Shown here: one piece after another, positions 6,820 to 15,235 of the stretch
Position numbering within the stretch: the first letter of the stretch is position 1
Layout of the letters: every line of letters starts with the position of its first letter
NCBI RefSeq assembly: GCF_018531465.1
Contig: NZ_JAHDTF010000019.1
Span: forward strand, 1 to 64,000
Length of the DNA: 64,000 nt
Source of the DNA: Sphaerisporangium fuscum
GTDB taxonomy: Bacteria; Actinomycetota; Actinomycetes; Streptosporangiales; Streptosporangiaceae
Direction: 5' to 3'
Notes under the pieces: model-generated
What the model was told of the DNA's origin: nothing
The model's input: only the letters and a program-made list of their open reading frames with translations
Database searches by the model: none
Program-made: the position numbers and the translations under genes

Positions 6820-8322
6820 ATGTCTGAGTTCTCCGTGGGCGAGGTACCCCGGGACGCCGCCGCCGAGTCCTCACGGGACGGGGCGTTCCACGGCGACCTG
6901 GGGCTGCGCCGTCTCGCGGCCGGGACGCTGCTCGTCGCCTTCCCCGGCACCGCCGCACCGGAATGGGTCCTGCGGGACATCGACGGCGGGCTCGGCGGGG
7001 TGACCCTGTTCGGGTTCAACGTCGAGTCCGCCGAGCAGCTCGCGGCGCTCACCACCCAGCTCCGCTCCGCCGGCGACCCGGTGATCTCCCTGGACGAGGA
7101 GGGCGGCGACGTCACCCGGCTGGCGTACCACGTCGGCAGCCCGTACCCCGGCAACGCGGCGCTCGGCGCCGTGGACGACGTCGAGCTGACCCGCCGCGTC
7201 TACCGGTCCATCGGCGACGACCTCGCCCGCTGCGGTGTGAACCTCGACATGGCGCCCGACGCGGACGTCAACACCGCCGACGACAACCCTGTGATCGGCA
7301 CCCGCTCGTTCGGCTCGGACACCGCGCTGGTCGCCCGGCACACCGTGGCCGCCGTCGCGGGCCTGCAGGACGCCGGGGTCGCCGCCTGCGTCAAGCACTT
7401 CCCCGGGCACGGCGCCACCCGGCAGGACTCCCACCTGGAGATCCCGGTGGTGGACGTGCCGCGCGAGGTGCTGTGGGAGCGTGAGCTCGCCCCGTTCCGC
7501 GCCGCCATCGAGGCGGGCGCCAAGTCGATCATGACGGCGCACGTGCGGGTCCCGTTCCTGACCGGTACGGCCCCCGCCACGCTGTCGCCGGCCGCGCTGA
7601 CCGAGCTGCTCAGGGGCGAGCTCGGCTACGACGGCGTGGTGATCTCCGACGCGCTCGACATGCACGCCATCACCGAGAGCGTGGGGCTCGGTGGCGGCGC
7701 GGTGCTCTCGCTGGCGGCCGGGTCCGACCTGCTCTGCCTCGGCCCGCTCCCGACGCGCGAGCAGATCGAGCGGATCAAGGACGAGATCGTGGCCGCCGTC
7801 CGCGACGGGCGGCTCCCGCTCTCCCGGCTGGAGGAGGCGGCCGAGCGCGTCGCCCGGTTGCGCGCCTGGTTCGGCGCGCCCCGGGAGGCGGGCAGGGACG
7901 ACGCGGTGATCGGCCTGACCGCCGCCCGGCGTGCGGTGAGCCTGTCCGGCACGGCGGGACCGCTGGTCGACCCGTTCGTGGTCGAGGTCGACACCCCGCC
8001 CACGATCGCGGTCGGCGACGTGCCGTGGGGCTTCGCCCCGTGGCTGCCGGACGCGGAGATCACCCGCGTCAAGCCGGACGCCGCCGACGCCGCCGACCTG
8101 CTGGAGCGGGCCCGCGGCCGGTCGCTGTTGATCGTGGTCAAGGACGCCCACCGGCACCGGGCCAGCCAGGACATCGTCTCCGCCCTGCTCGCCGCGCGTC
8201 CGGACGCGATCGTCGTGGAGATGGGCCTGCCCATCTGGCGTCCCTCGGCGGCCGCGTACATCGCCACCTACGGCGCCGCCCGCGCCAACGCCCAGGCGGC
8301 GGCCGAGCTGCTCAGCGCCTAG
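6820..8322 (+). CDS. nagZ: Glycoside hydrolase family 3, NagZ-type beta-N-acetylglucosaminidase
   Basis: A 500-residue GH3 enzyme. It has the NagZ signature KHFPGHG (about residue 192) followed by DSH, the His-Asp dyad loop specific to N-acetylglucosaminidases. The nucleophile Asp lies in VVISDALDMH, near residue 277. A C-terminal domain (from about residue 390, with IVVEMGLP) resembles that of two-domain Gram-positive NagZ enzymes. No signal peptide is present, so it should act in the cytoplasm on disaccharides or muropeptide-derived sugars brought in by the adjacent importer. AAGGAG lies 13 nt before the ATG. It is the last gene of the importer operon, and transcription would end at the strong hairpin at 8341-8381. 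Confidence 0.88.
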   Translation: MSEFSVGEVPRDAAAESSRDGAFHGDLGLRRLAAGTLLVAFPGTAAPEWVLRDIDGGLGGVTLFGFNVESAEQLAALTTQLRSAGDPVISLDEEGGDVTRLAYHVGSPYPGNAALGAVDDVELTRRVYRSIGDDLARCGVNLDMAPDADVNTADDNPVIGTRSFGSDTALVARHTVAAVAGLQDAGVAACVKHFPGHGATRQDSHLEIPVVDVPREVLWERELAPFRAAIEAGAKSIMTAHVRVPFLTGTAPATLSPAALTELLRGELGYDGVVISDALDMHAITESVGLGGGAVLSLAAGSDLLCLGPLPTREQIERIKDEIVAAVRDGRLPLSRLEEAAERVARLRAWFGAPREAGRDDAVIGLTAARRAVSLSGTAGPLVDPFVVEVDTPPTIAVGDVPWGFAPWLPDAEITRVKPDAADAADLLERARGRSLLIVVKDAHRHRASQDIVSALLAARPDAIVVEMGLPIWRPSAAAYIATYGAARANAQAAAELLSA

Positions 8323-8340
8323 CCTCCCTGAGGCCGCGCG

Positions 8341-8381
8341 CCTCCTGACGCCGCGCCGGGGGGGTGCGCGGCGTCAGGAGG
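8341..8381. terminator. Perfect 16-bp stem shared by two convergent genes
   Basis: Left arm 8341-8356 and right arm 8366-8381 are exactly complementary over 16 bp, with a 9-nt G-rich loop. The hairpin separates the plus-strand nagZ gene (stop 8322) from the minus-strand ROK gene and includes the ROK stop codon at 8374-8376. It can act in both directions. Confidence 0.85.
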
Positions 8382-9573
8382 CGAAGATCTCCTCGCGGGC
8401 CTGTTCGAGGGCGGCGAGGATGGCGCCGCGCAGGACGGGCCGGCCCTCCACCTTGCTGACCACGACCTCCGGCCGGATGGGGCACATGTGGGCCACGGCC
8501 TCCTCCACCCGGTAGGTCAGCTCGTCGCCGCCGGCGCGGCCGACCTCGCCGTTCAGGACGACGAGCGTCGGGTCGAGGACCACGCAGACCGAGGCGACCC
8601 CGAGCGCGAGCCGGTGGGCGAACTCGTCGAGGAAGGCCGCTCCCGCCTCCCCGCTCTCGACGGCCGCCCGCACCGCCTCGGCGGCGGATCCCTCCGTGAC
8701 GGCGACCCGGCCGGAGAGGAAGCCGTACGGCTCGGCGAGCTCGGCCACGGCTTCGGCGCTGATGAGGGACTGCAGGCCGCCGGCCAGGGACGGCATGCGG
8801 CCGGGCACCGCCTTGACGTCGCCGGCGAGGGGGACGCCGGGCACCGGCAGATAGCCGATCTCGCCCGCGCTGCCCGAGCGGCCGCGGTGCAGCCTGCCGC
8901 CGAGCACGACGGCGAGGCCGACCCCGCGCTCGACCCAGAGCAGGACGAAGTCGTCGACGCCCTTGGCCGCGCCCTCGGAGCGCTCGGCGATCGCGGCGAG
9001 GTTGACGTCGTTCTCGATGGTGACGGGCCGGCGCAGGTCGCGGGCGAGCGCCTGGTGGCTGCCCTCGTGCCAGCCGGGCAGGTCGAAGGAGAACCGGACG
9101 TCGCCGCTGCGCGGGTCGACGACACCGGGCGTGCCGATCACGACGCCCTTGAGGCGCGACAGCGCGACCTTGCCCGAACGGCAGGCCTTCACCACCGCGT
9201 TGTGGACGAGGGCGACGGGGTCGTCGTGCTCGTCGGGGGAAACCGTCACCTCTGCCACGATTTCGCCGTTGATATCAGCGATGGCGGTGGTGACCGATTG
9301 GGGCCCGACGTCGAGCCCGGCGACATAGGCAGAGGAGGGAATCACCCCGTAAAGGGCGGCATTGGGCCCCCGGTTTCCCGCCTGTTCCCCGACCACCTGG
9401 ACCAGGCCCCGCTCTTCGAGCCGGGACAGCGTCTGGGACGCGGTGACCTTGGAAAGACCGGTCATGTCGCCGATCTGGCCCCTGGTCAACGGGCCCGAGG
9501 CGAGCAGCAGTTCCAGGGCGGCCCGGTCGTTGATCTCCCGTAGCAACCTGGGCACGCCAGGACGTCGCTCCAT
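8374..9573 (-). CDS. ROK-family transcriptional regulator
   Basis: A 399-residue regulator of standard ROK length, and a close paralogue of the protein at 1209-3353. Residues 1-75 are a winged helix (INDRAALELLLASGPL, MTGLSKVTASQ). The rest is a ROK kinase-like fold, with IENDVNLAAIAER and GSAGEIGYLPVPG as typical motifs. It lacks the repeat insertion. It is convergent with the importer/nagZ operon and shares a terminator with it, so it may be a second sugar sensor for the same locus. An AT-rich inverted repeat (TAAAC/GTTTA, 9650-9669) upstream of its start may be its operator. Confidence 0.9.
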   Translation of the reverse strand: MERRPGVPRLLREINDRAALELLLASGPLTRGQIGDMTGLSKVTASQTLSRLEERGLVQVVGEQAGNRGPNAALYGVIPSSAYVAGLDVGPQSVTTAIADINGEIVAEVTVSPDEHDDPVALVHNAVVKACRSGKVALSRLKGVVIGTPGVVDPRSGDVRFSFDLPGWHEGSHQALARDLRRPVTIENDVNLAAIAERSEGAAKGVDDFVLLWVERGVGLAVVLGGRLHRGRSGSAGEIGYLPVPGVPLAGDVKAVPGRMPSLAGGLQSLISAEAVAELAEPYGFLSGRVAVTEGSAAEAVRAAVESGEAGAAFLDEFAHRLALGVASVCVVLDPTLVVLNGEVGRAGGDELTYRVEEAVAHMCPIRPEVVVSKVEGRPVLRGAILAALEQAREEIFAS

Positions 9574-9649
9574 CGCATGCTTTCTTGTCGTGGATCCCCG
9601 TTGGGTTTATCACAAACGCCCGCGCCGTGTGAACGCAACCATTCCTCAA

Positions 9650-9669
9650 TAAACCTTCCTGGCAGTTTA
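9650..9669. promoter_or_regulatory. AT-rich inverted repeat upstream of the ROK and Rrf2 genes
   Basis: TAAAC (9650-9654) and GTTTA (9665-9669), 10 bp apart, lie in the 260-bp divergent space between the ROK start (9573) and the Rrf2 start (9834). The spacing suits a ROK-type dimer, but the arms are short. A GATAAT -10-like box lies just upstream of 9834. Confidence 0.3.
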
Positions 9670-9833
9670 CCGGCCTCGCCTTCCGCCGAGATCCACGGCC
9701 ACCCGCGCCCGCCGGTGCGGCTCCGTCCTGCCACCCCGGGCGAGCGGGTGCCGCGAGCCGGATCCCCAGATCATCCGCCCGTTACCGTGCGGCTGAGACG
9801 AACCAATGTTTAGCAGGCGGGATAATCGACAAC

Positions 9834-10283
9834 ATGCGTCTTTCCGCCCGTGTCGACTACGCCCTTCGCGCCGCCGCCGAGCTGGCCGCGTCCGGCAGCG
9901 GCCCCACCACGGTGGGTGAGCTCGCGAAGGAACAAGAAATGCCCCCGAAGTACCTGGAGAACATCCTGCTCCAGATGCGCCGGGCAGGCCTGGTCCGTGG
10001 CCAGCGAGGCCCTGAGGGGGGTTACGTGCTCGCCAGGCCGGCGACCGAGATCTCGCTGGCCGATGTGATCCGCGCCGTCGACGGCCCCTTGGCCAACGTC
10101 CGCGGCGAGCGCCCCGAGCACGTCGGCTACCGGGGGGCGGCCCGCTCCCTGCAGCAGGTGTGGATCGCCCTGCGCGCCAGCGAGCGCGCGATCCTCGAAG
10201 AGGTCACGCTCGACCAGATCGCCGAGGGCAAGCTGCCCGAGCGCGTGACGGAGCTCGCCTCCGACCCGGCCGCCTGGGACTGA
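9834..10283 (+). CDS. Rrf2-family transcriptional regulator without Fe-S cysteines
   Basis: A 149-residue protein beginning MRLSARVDYALRA, the typical Rrf2 opening, with a winged helix (GELAKEQEMPPKYLENIL) and the wing RGQRGPEGGYVLARP. Iron-sulfur members such as IscR use three cysteines in the dimerisation region, but this protein contains no cysteine at all. It therefore cannot bind a cluster in that way and probably senses something else or acts constitutively. The nei-type glycosylase gene starts 7 bp downstream, so the two are almost certainly co-transcribed. Confidence 0.88.
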   Translation: MRLSARVDYALRAAAELAASGSGPTTVGELAKEQEMPPKYLENILLQMRRAGLVRGQRGPEGGYVLARPATEISLADVIRAVDGPLANVRGERPEHVGYRGAARSLQQVWIALRASERAILEEVTLDQIAEGKLPERVTELASDPAAWD

Positions 10284-10290
10284 TCTCACC

Positions 10291-11082
10291 ATGCCCGAGG
10301 GCGACGCCGTCTACCGAACCGCGGTCAAGCTGCGGGCCGCCCTCGACGGACGGGTGCTCACCCGATCCGACTTCAGGGTCCCGAGGTACGCCACCGCCGA
10401 CCTGACGGGCCGCGCCGTCCTGACCACCGTCCCGCGGGGCAAGCATCTGCTGACCAGGGTGGAGGGCGGCCTGACCGTGCACACCCACCTGCGCATGGAG
10501 GGCTCCTGGCGGGTCCAACCGGCGGGGGCGCGCGTCGGCAGGGGCGATGTCGTCCGGCTGATCCTCGCCAACGAGCGGTGGCAGGCGGTAGGCGTGCGGC
10601 TCGGCATGGTCGACCTGCTGCGCAGCGACCAGGAGGAGCAGGTCGTCGGCCACCTCGGGCCGGACCTGCTCGACCCGGGGTGGGACGCCGGGCACGCCGA
10701 GCGGGCGGCGCGCAACCTGGCGCGGCGCCCGGAGGTGACGATCGGGGAGGCGCTGCTCGATCAGCGCAACGTGGCGGGGCTGGGCACGATCTGGCGTGCC
10801 GAGACGCTGTTCCTGTCGGGCATCTCGCCGTTCAGGCCGGCCGGTGAGGTCGAAGATCTGGAGAAGATGGTGTCTTTGGCCCACCGCCTGCTGGAGGCGA
10901 GCAAGGACAACCCGGGGGGTCCGCTCACCACGGGCGATCGGCGCCCGGGACGGCGGCTGTGGGCGTACGGCCGGGCCGGGCGGCCCTGTCTTCGCTGCGG
11001 CAACAAGGTGATCGGCGATGAGCTCGGGGCGCAGCCATACGAAAGGGTGGTGTTCTACTGTCCCGCCTGCCAGCCCCGCTGA
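10291..11082 (+). CDS. nei: Fpg/Nei-family DNA glycosylase (endonuclease VIII type)
   Basis: A 263-residue base-excision repair enzyme. After Met removal the N-terminus is Pro-Glu-Gly-Asp, providing the catalytic proline and glutamate; the PEGD form is typical of actinobacterial Nei1. A helix-two-turn-helix region (VTIGEALLDQRNVAGLG) follows in the second half. A C-terminal zinc finger has paired cysteines in CLRCG and CPAC. It should remove oxidised pyrimidines and cleave the DNA by beta/delta-elimination. A short GCCCC-GGGGC stem (11073-11087) encloses its stop codon. Confidence 0.92.
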   Translation: MPEGDAVYRTAVKLRAALDGRVLTRSDFRVPRYATADLTGRAVLTTVPRGKHLLTRVEGGLTVHTHLRMEGSWRVQPAGARVGRGDVVRLILANERWQAVGVRLGMVDLLRSDQEEQVVGHLGPDLLDPGWDAGHAERAARNLARRPEVTIGEALLDQRNVAGLGTIWRAETLFLSGISPFRPAGEVEDLEKMVSLAHRLLEASKDNPGGPLTTGDRRPGRRLWAYGRAGRPCLRCGNKVIGDELGAQPYERVVFYCPACQPR

Positions 11083-11168
11083 GGGGCCTTTCGCCGGGCA
11101 AAGGGCGAGCCGGCGACCGCCACGACTTCGTGACAGCCAGGCTCGTCAGGACGTGAAGGCCATAGGGT

Positions 11169-11534
11169 CTACGCGGCGACCATGTCCTTGACTTCGGGGA
11201 AACCCTCGAACTCCGGACCCGAGATCGTGCTGGACACGGACTCGGGAATTGGCAGACGCTCGTGCTCCGGCACATCGGCCAGCACGGGCGCGTGTTGAAG
11301 CTCTGCAAGTGCGAACTGGTCGGAGACCTCACGGAGCACCTGCGACAGCGGCACGCCGAGGGCACCGCAAATCGAGGCGAGCAGCTCCGAGGACGCCTCC
11401 TTCTGGCCACGTTCAACCTCGGACAGGTAGCCAAGGGAGACACGTGCCAGGGTGGAGACTTCGCGCAGGGTGCGTGCCTGCCGCACCCGCAGCCGCCGCA
11501 GCACGTCACCGAGCAGCTGACGCAGCAGGACCAT
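11169..11534 (-). CDS. clgR: ClgR-type XRE transcriptional regulator
   Basis: A 121-residue protein with an N-terminal Cro/CI helix-turn-helix (REVSTLARVSLGYLSEVERG) matching actinobacterial ClgR/PopR, which activates clp protease genes and in some species recA. The C-terminus ends Val-Ala-Ala, the hydrophobic tail by which ClgR is itself recognised by ClpP proteases. The chosen ATG has GGGAGGG 8 nt upstream; the open frame continues further but without a better start. It is the last of six minus-strand genes starting at ftsK, as in other actinomycetes. Confidence 0.88.
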   Translation of the reverse strand: MVLLRQLLGDVLRRLRVRQARTLREVSTLARVSLGYLSEVERGQKEASSELLASICGALGVPLSQVLREVSDQFALAELQHAPVLADVPEHERLPIPESVSSTISGPEFEGFPEVKDMVAA

Positions 11535-11787
11535 CTGTCGCTCCCTCCCCGGCGCAGGAGCCTTCACGACGCTCCGCGCGGTCGGTTCGTATCGCCCGTT
11601 CTTCGAATGCCCCTCGTACATACTCCTCGCCGTCATCATCGGTTCGCTCGGCCCCTTTGCCGGGCGCACGTCGGACCTGCTCCTCACCGCTGGGTCACGA
11701 ACCTCACTCACAGCTCCACCGTACCCGCATCGACCAACAGGGCGGCAGACCGTGGGGAGCATGTTCGCTGGTGACGTAACGCGGTAA

Positions 11788-12285
11788 TCACCCGGAATGT
11801 TCCCCTCGATCGGCCTCCAACACACCTCTCAGGAGATCCAAACCCTCCCTAACCGTAAATTCTCTGATCTCATTCCTCGAACCCGGACGAAGTACGTCGC
11901 GGGGCCACAGTGCCCCGGCAGGCCCGGCCACGGCGAGGTGGACGGTGCCGACGGGTTTGCCGTCCTGCTCGTCGGGCCCCGCCACACCGGTCACCGCAAG
12001 CCCGTACGTCGCCCCGGCCAGCCGTCGTACCCCCGCGGCCATCGCCGCCGCCACGTCGGGGTGGACGGCGCCCTCGCGCGCCAGGAGATCGTCGGGGACG
12101 CCGAGCAGCCGGGCCTTGAGGTCGGTGGCGTAGACGATCACTCCCCCGCGGAAGGCCGCCGAGGCGCCGCTCACGGTGGTCAGCGTCGCGCCGATGAGAC
12201 CGCCGGTGAGCGACTCGGCCACCGCCACGGTGGCCTTCCGGCGCACCAGAAGGGACAGCACGTGGGCGGCGAGGGCCGTGGTCAT
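11788..12285 (-). CDS. cinA: CinA C-terminal domain protein, nicotinamide-nucleotide amidohydrolase
   Basis: A 165-residue protein consisting only of the CinA C-terminal (PncC) domain, with the conserved AESLTGGLIGATL motif and GVAGPDEQDGKPVGTV further on. The family deamidates NMN to NaMN in pyridine nucleotide salvage. The start ATG overlaps the pgsA stop (ATGA). The pgsA-cinA-clgR order is characteristic of actinobacteria. A 253-bp gap with no recognised feature follows before clgR. Confidence 0.9.
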   Translation of the reverse strand: MTTALAAHVLSLLVRRKATVAVAESLTGGLIGATLTTVSGASAAFRGGVIVYATDLKARLLGVPDDLLAREGAVHPDVAAAMAAGVRRLAGATYGLAVTGVAGPDEQDGKPVGTVHLAVAGPAGALWPRDVLRPGSRNEIREFTVREGLDLLRGVLEADRGEHSG

Positions 12286-12887
12286 CCGCCGCGGGCCTTC
12301 TGGGCGACCTTGCGCAACCGGATCGCCCTGATGACGTAGTCGAGGCCGGTCACGACGGTCACGATCATGGCGAGCCCGATCGCGGCCCACCGCGCCACCT
12401 CGGGGACGCCGGGAAGGATGTACAGGGCGATGGCCGCGATCTGCAGCACGGTCTTGACCTTGCCGCCGTAACTGGCGGGGATGATGCCGTGCCGGATGAC
12501 CGCGAACCGCAGGGCCGTGATCCCGATCTCGCGGCCGGCGATCACGAGCGTCACCCACCAGGGCAGCTCGCCGCGCACCGACAGGGTCACCAGGGCCGCG
12601 CCGATGAGCGCCTTGTCGGCGATCGGGTCGGCGATCTTGCCGAAGTCGGTGATCAGCCCGTACCGCCGGGCCAGCCAGCCGTCGAGCTGGTCGGTCAGGG
12701 AGGCCAGCAGGAAGACGACGAGGGCGGTCCACCGCCAGGTGGCGCCCTCGACGAACATGCAGACCACGAAGAACGGGACGACCACAAGCCGGAGGACGGT
12801 CAGCACGTTGGCGATGTTCCACGCGCTGACCCGCCGAGCCACGGAGGGGACGATCGGCTCGGTGCCGGTCTCCGGCGTGTTCGTCAT
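12282..12887 (-). CDS. pgsA: CDP-diacylglycerol--glycerol-3-phosphate 3-phosphatidyltransferase
   Basis: A 201-residue integral membrane enzyme with the CDP-alcohol phosphatidyltransferase signature D-G-x2-A-R-x8-G-x3-D-x3-D near residues 75-97. Several transmembrane segments follow. It makes phosphatidylglycerol phosphate, the first committed step of phosphatidylglycerol and cardiolipin synthesis. Both ends overlap neighbours by 4 bp (rimO upstream, cinA downstream), so translation is coupled. Confidence 0.92.
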   Translation of the reverse strand: MTNTPETGTEPIVPSVARRVSAWNIANVLTVLRLVVVPFFVVCMFVEGATWRWTALVVFLLASLTDQLDGWLARRYGLITDFGKIADPIADKALIGAALVTLSVRGELPWWVTLVIAGREIGITALRFAVIRHGIIPASYGGKVKTVLQIAAIALYILPGVPEVARWAAIGLAMIVTVVTGLDYVIRAIRLRKVAQKARGG

Positions 12888-14296
12888 GGCGAGGCCTTGA
12901 TGCGGGCGATCAGGTCGACGCCCTCGGCGTCGACGACGGTGGCCCGCACGATCTGCCCGGGCACCAGGCCGATGCCCTGGACGGTGACCGAGCCGTCGAC
13001 CTCGGGGCCCTGGTGGGCGGCGCGGCCCTCGTAGCCGCCGTCGCCCAGGTCTTCTTCGACGAGCACCTCGATCTCGGTGCCGATCCGCTCCTCCGCCCGC
13101 TGCGAGGTGAGCTCCTCGGCCAGCTCGGTCAGCGCGGCCACCCGGTCGTCGATGGTGTCCTGGTCGAGCTGCCCGCCGAACCCGGCCGCCTCGGTGCCCT
13201 CTTCGTTGGAGTAGCCGAAGACGCCGATGACGTCGAGGCGCGCCTCCTCCAGGAACCCGACCAGCTCGGCGAACTCGGCCTCGGTCTCGCCCGGGAAGCC
13301 GACGATGAAGTTGGACCGCACGCCCGCCTCGGGGGCACGCTCGCGGATCGTCTCCAGCAGGTCGAGGAACCGGCGGGGGTCGCCGAAGCGGCGCATGCGG
13401 CGCAGCACCGTGCCGCTGGCGTGCTGGAAGGACAGGTCGAAGTACGGCGCGACGCCCTCGGTGCCGGCGATCACGTCCAGCAGGCCGGGACGCAGCTCGG
13501 CGGGCTGGAGGTAGCTGACCCGGACCCGCTCGACGCCCTCGACGGCGGCCAGGCGGGGCAGGAGCTGCTCCAGGGCGCGCAGGTCGCCGAGATCTTTGCC
13601 GTAGGAGGTGGAGTTCTCGCTGACGAGCACGAGCTCCTTGACGCCCTGCCCGGCGAGCCAGGCCGCCTCACCGAGCAGCTCCTCCGGGCGGCGCGAGACG
13701 TAGGCCCCACGGAAGGCTGGAATGGCGCAGAACGTGCAGCGCCGGTCGCACCCGGAGGCGAGCTTCAGCGCGGCCACGGGGCCTCCGGAGAGGCGCTTGC
13801 GGAGCGTGCGGGGGCCGCTGGCGGGGGCGATGCCCTCGGGAAGCTGGCCGTGCCCCGGGATGTGGGTGTGGGCCTCGCCCGCCGAGCGCTCGACGGGCGT
13901 GATGGGCAGCAGCGTGCGGCGGTCGCGCGGGCTGTGGGGCACCAGGGGGCGCCCCTCGAGGACGTCGTCGAGGCGCGCCCCGATGTCGGTGTAGTCGTCG
14001 AAGGAGATGACCGCGGAGGCCTCGGGAAGGGCCTCCGCCAGCTCCTTGCCGTAGCGCTCGGCCATGCAGCCGGCGGCGACGACCTTGGCTCCGGAGTCGG
14101 ACGCGGCGAGAAGCGTGTCGATCGAGTCTTTCTTCGCCGAGTCGATGAAGCCACAGGTGTTCACGATGACGACATCGGGGTTGTCGTCATCGAGCTGCCA
14201 CCCGGCAGCCTCCATTCGCGCGGCGAGCTCCTCGGAGTCGACCTCGTTGCGCGCGCAGCCCAGTGTGATCAGCGATGCGGTTCGGCGGGAAGACAT
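12884..14296 (-). CDS. rimO: Ribosomal protein S12 methylthiotransferase RimO
   Basis: A 470-residue radical-SAM methylthiotransferase. The N-terminal domain carries three cysteines for the auxiliary cluster (TLGCARNEVDSE, VNTCGFIDSAKK, AAGCMAERYGKEL). The radical-SAM motif is CDRRCTFC, and a TRAM domain closes the C-terminus. The NEVDSE sequence separates RimO from the tRNA-modifying MiaB. It adds a methylthio group to an aspartate of S12. The start at 14296 (MSSRRTASL) fits the family; an ATG at 14338 would add 14 residues of poor quality. The Shine-Dalgarno is weak. Confidence 0.92.
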   Translation of the reverse strand: MSSRRTASLITLGCARNEVDSEELAARMEAAGWQLDDDNPDVVIVNTCGFIDSAKKDSIDTLLAASDSGAKVVAAGCMAERYGKELAEALPEASAVISFDDYTDIGARLDDVLEGRPLVPHSPRDRRTLLPITPVERSAGEAHTHIPGHGQLPEGIAPASGPRTLRKRLSGGPVAALKLASGCDRRCTFCAIPAFRGAYVSRRPEELLGEAAWLAGQGVKELVLVSENSTSYGKDLGDLRALEQLLPRLAAVEGVERVRVSYLQPAELRPGLLDVIAGTEGVAPYFDLSFQHASGTVLRRMRRFGDPRRFLDLLETIRERAPEAGVRSNFIVGFPGETEAEFAELVGFLEEARLDVIGVFGYSNEEGTEAAGFGGQLDQDTIDDRVAALTELAEELTSQRAEERIGTEIEVLVEEDLGDGGYEGRAAHQGPEVDGSVTVQGIGLVPGQIVRATVVDAEGVDLIARIKASP

Positions 14297-14388
14297 GATG
14301 GGCTCTACGGTATCGGGAGTTGGCCACCACCGGCGCACTCCCCCCGTACTTCCTCTGCTTCACCCCCCGGCCGCGGCCGGGCGTCCCG

Positions 14389-15135
14389 TCATCGTGACCC
14401 CGGCTCCTCGGGGCCGAAGGATTTACGGACCAGTTGCCCGTTCTTGCCGGGCGAGCCGATGTGCTTGCCGTTGACCTCCAGGTCGACTCCCCCCGCGTCA
14501 CCGATGGTGACCCGGACCTGCTTGTGGGCCTTCCAGGTCTCCTTGTGCCCGGCGGGGATGGTGCCGCGGAACATCTGCTTGCCCTTGGCGTCGGTGACCT
14601 CCAGCCACGACGGCTTGTTGGCCTTGACCTTGAGCGTCACCAGGTCGCTGACCGGCTTGGCGGCCTTGGCGTGACCCGAGGGACGGCCCGAGGCGTGGCC
14701 ACCGCTCGGCAGGGGGTTGGGCTTGAGGTCGGCGCTGGTCGCGGTGGGCTCGCCGGAGCCGCTCATCACCCGGGTCAGGCCGAAGATCGCGACGATGGCC
14801 AGGGCGATCGCCATGGCGGTGGACCAGTTGGGGCTGCGGCGCTCGCGGAGCTTGATCTGGCCCTCGGCGTGGAAGACCGCCGCGGCGCGCACGGGCTGGG
14901 GGCCGCCGCCGTGCTCCTCGTCGAACTGGTGGACGATCGCGTCGGGATCGAGCCCGAGCGTTTTGGCGATGTTGCGGACGTGCCCCCTCGCGTAGAAGTC
15001 TCCGCCGCAGAGCGAGAAATCGTCCCGCTCGATGGCATAGATGACCGTCTCCCGGATCCGCGTGCGGCCGCTCAGCTGAGCGACCGTCATGCCCGCCGCG
15101 TTCCGCGCCGCGGCCAGCGTCACCCCAATGCTCAT
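14389..15135 (-). CDS. RodZ-like membrane protein with N-terminal helix-turn-helix
   Basis: A 248-residue bitopic protein. Residues 1-75 are a RodZ-type helix-turn-helix (MSIGVTLAAARNAAGMTVAQLS). A single membrane segment lies near residues 118-135, followed by a Ser/Pro/Gly linker and a C-terminal DUF4115-like domain (SWLEVTDAKGKQMFRG). RodZ links the cytoskeleton to wall synthesis in rods; in actinomycetes the homologue next to ftsK is less well understood. GAGGGGG just ahead of the ATG supports the chosen start. Confidence 0.85.
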   Translation of the reverse strand: MSIGVTLAAARNAAGMTVAQLSGRTRIRETVIYAIERDDFSLCGGDFYARGHVRNIAKTLGLDPDAIVHQFDEEHGGGPQPVRAAAVFHAEGQIKLRERRSPNWSTAMAIALAIVAIFGLTRVMSGSGEPTATSADLKPNPLPSGGHASGRPSGHAKAAKPVSDLVTLKVKANKPSWLEVTDAKGKQMFRGTIPAGHKETWKAHKQVRVTIGDAGGVDLEVNGKHIGSPGKNGQLVRKSFGPEEPGSR

Positions 15136-15235
15136 ACGTCCCCCTCGCCGTACGCCTGCGGCCACGCGCTCGTATTCCGACGAAGCGTAGCCATTCACAT
15201 TCAATCAGTTACCGAGGGGGTGGGTCGCGGAGGGG

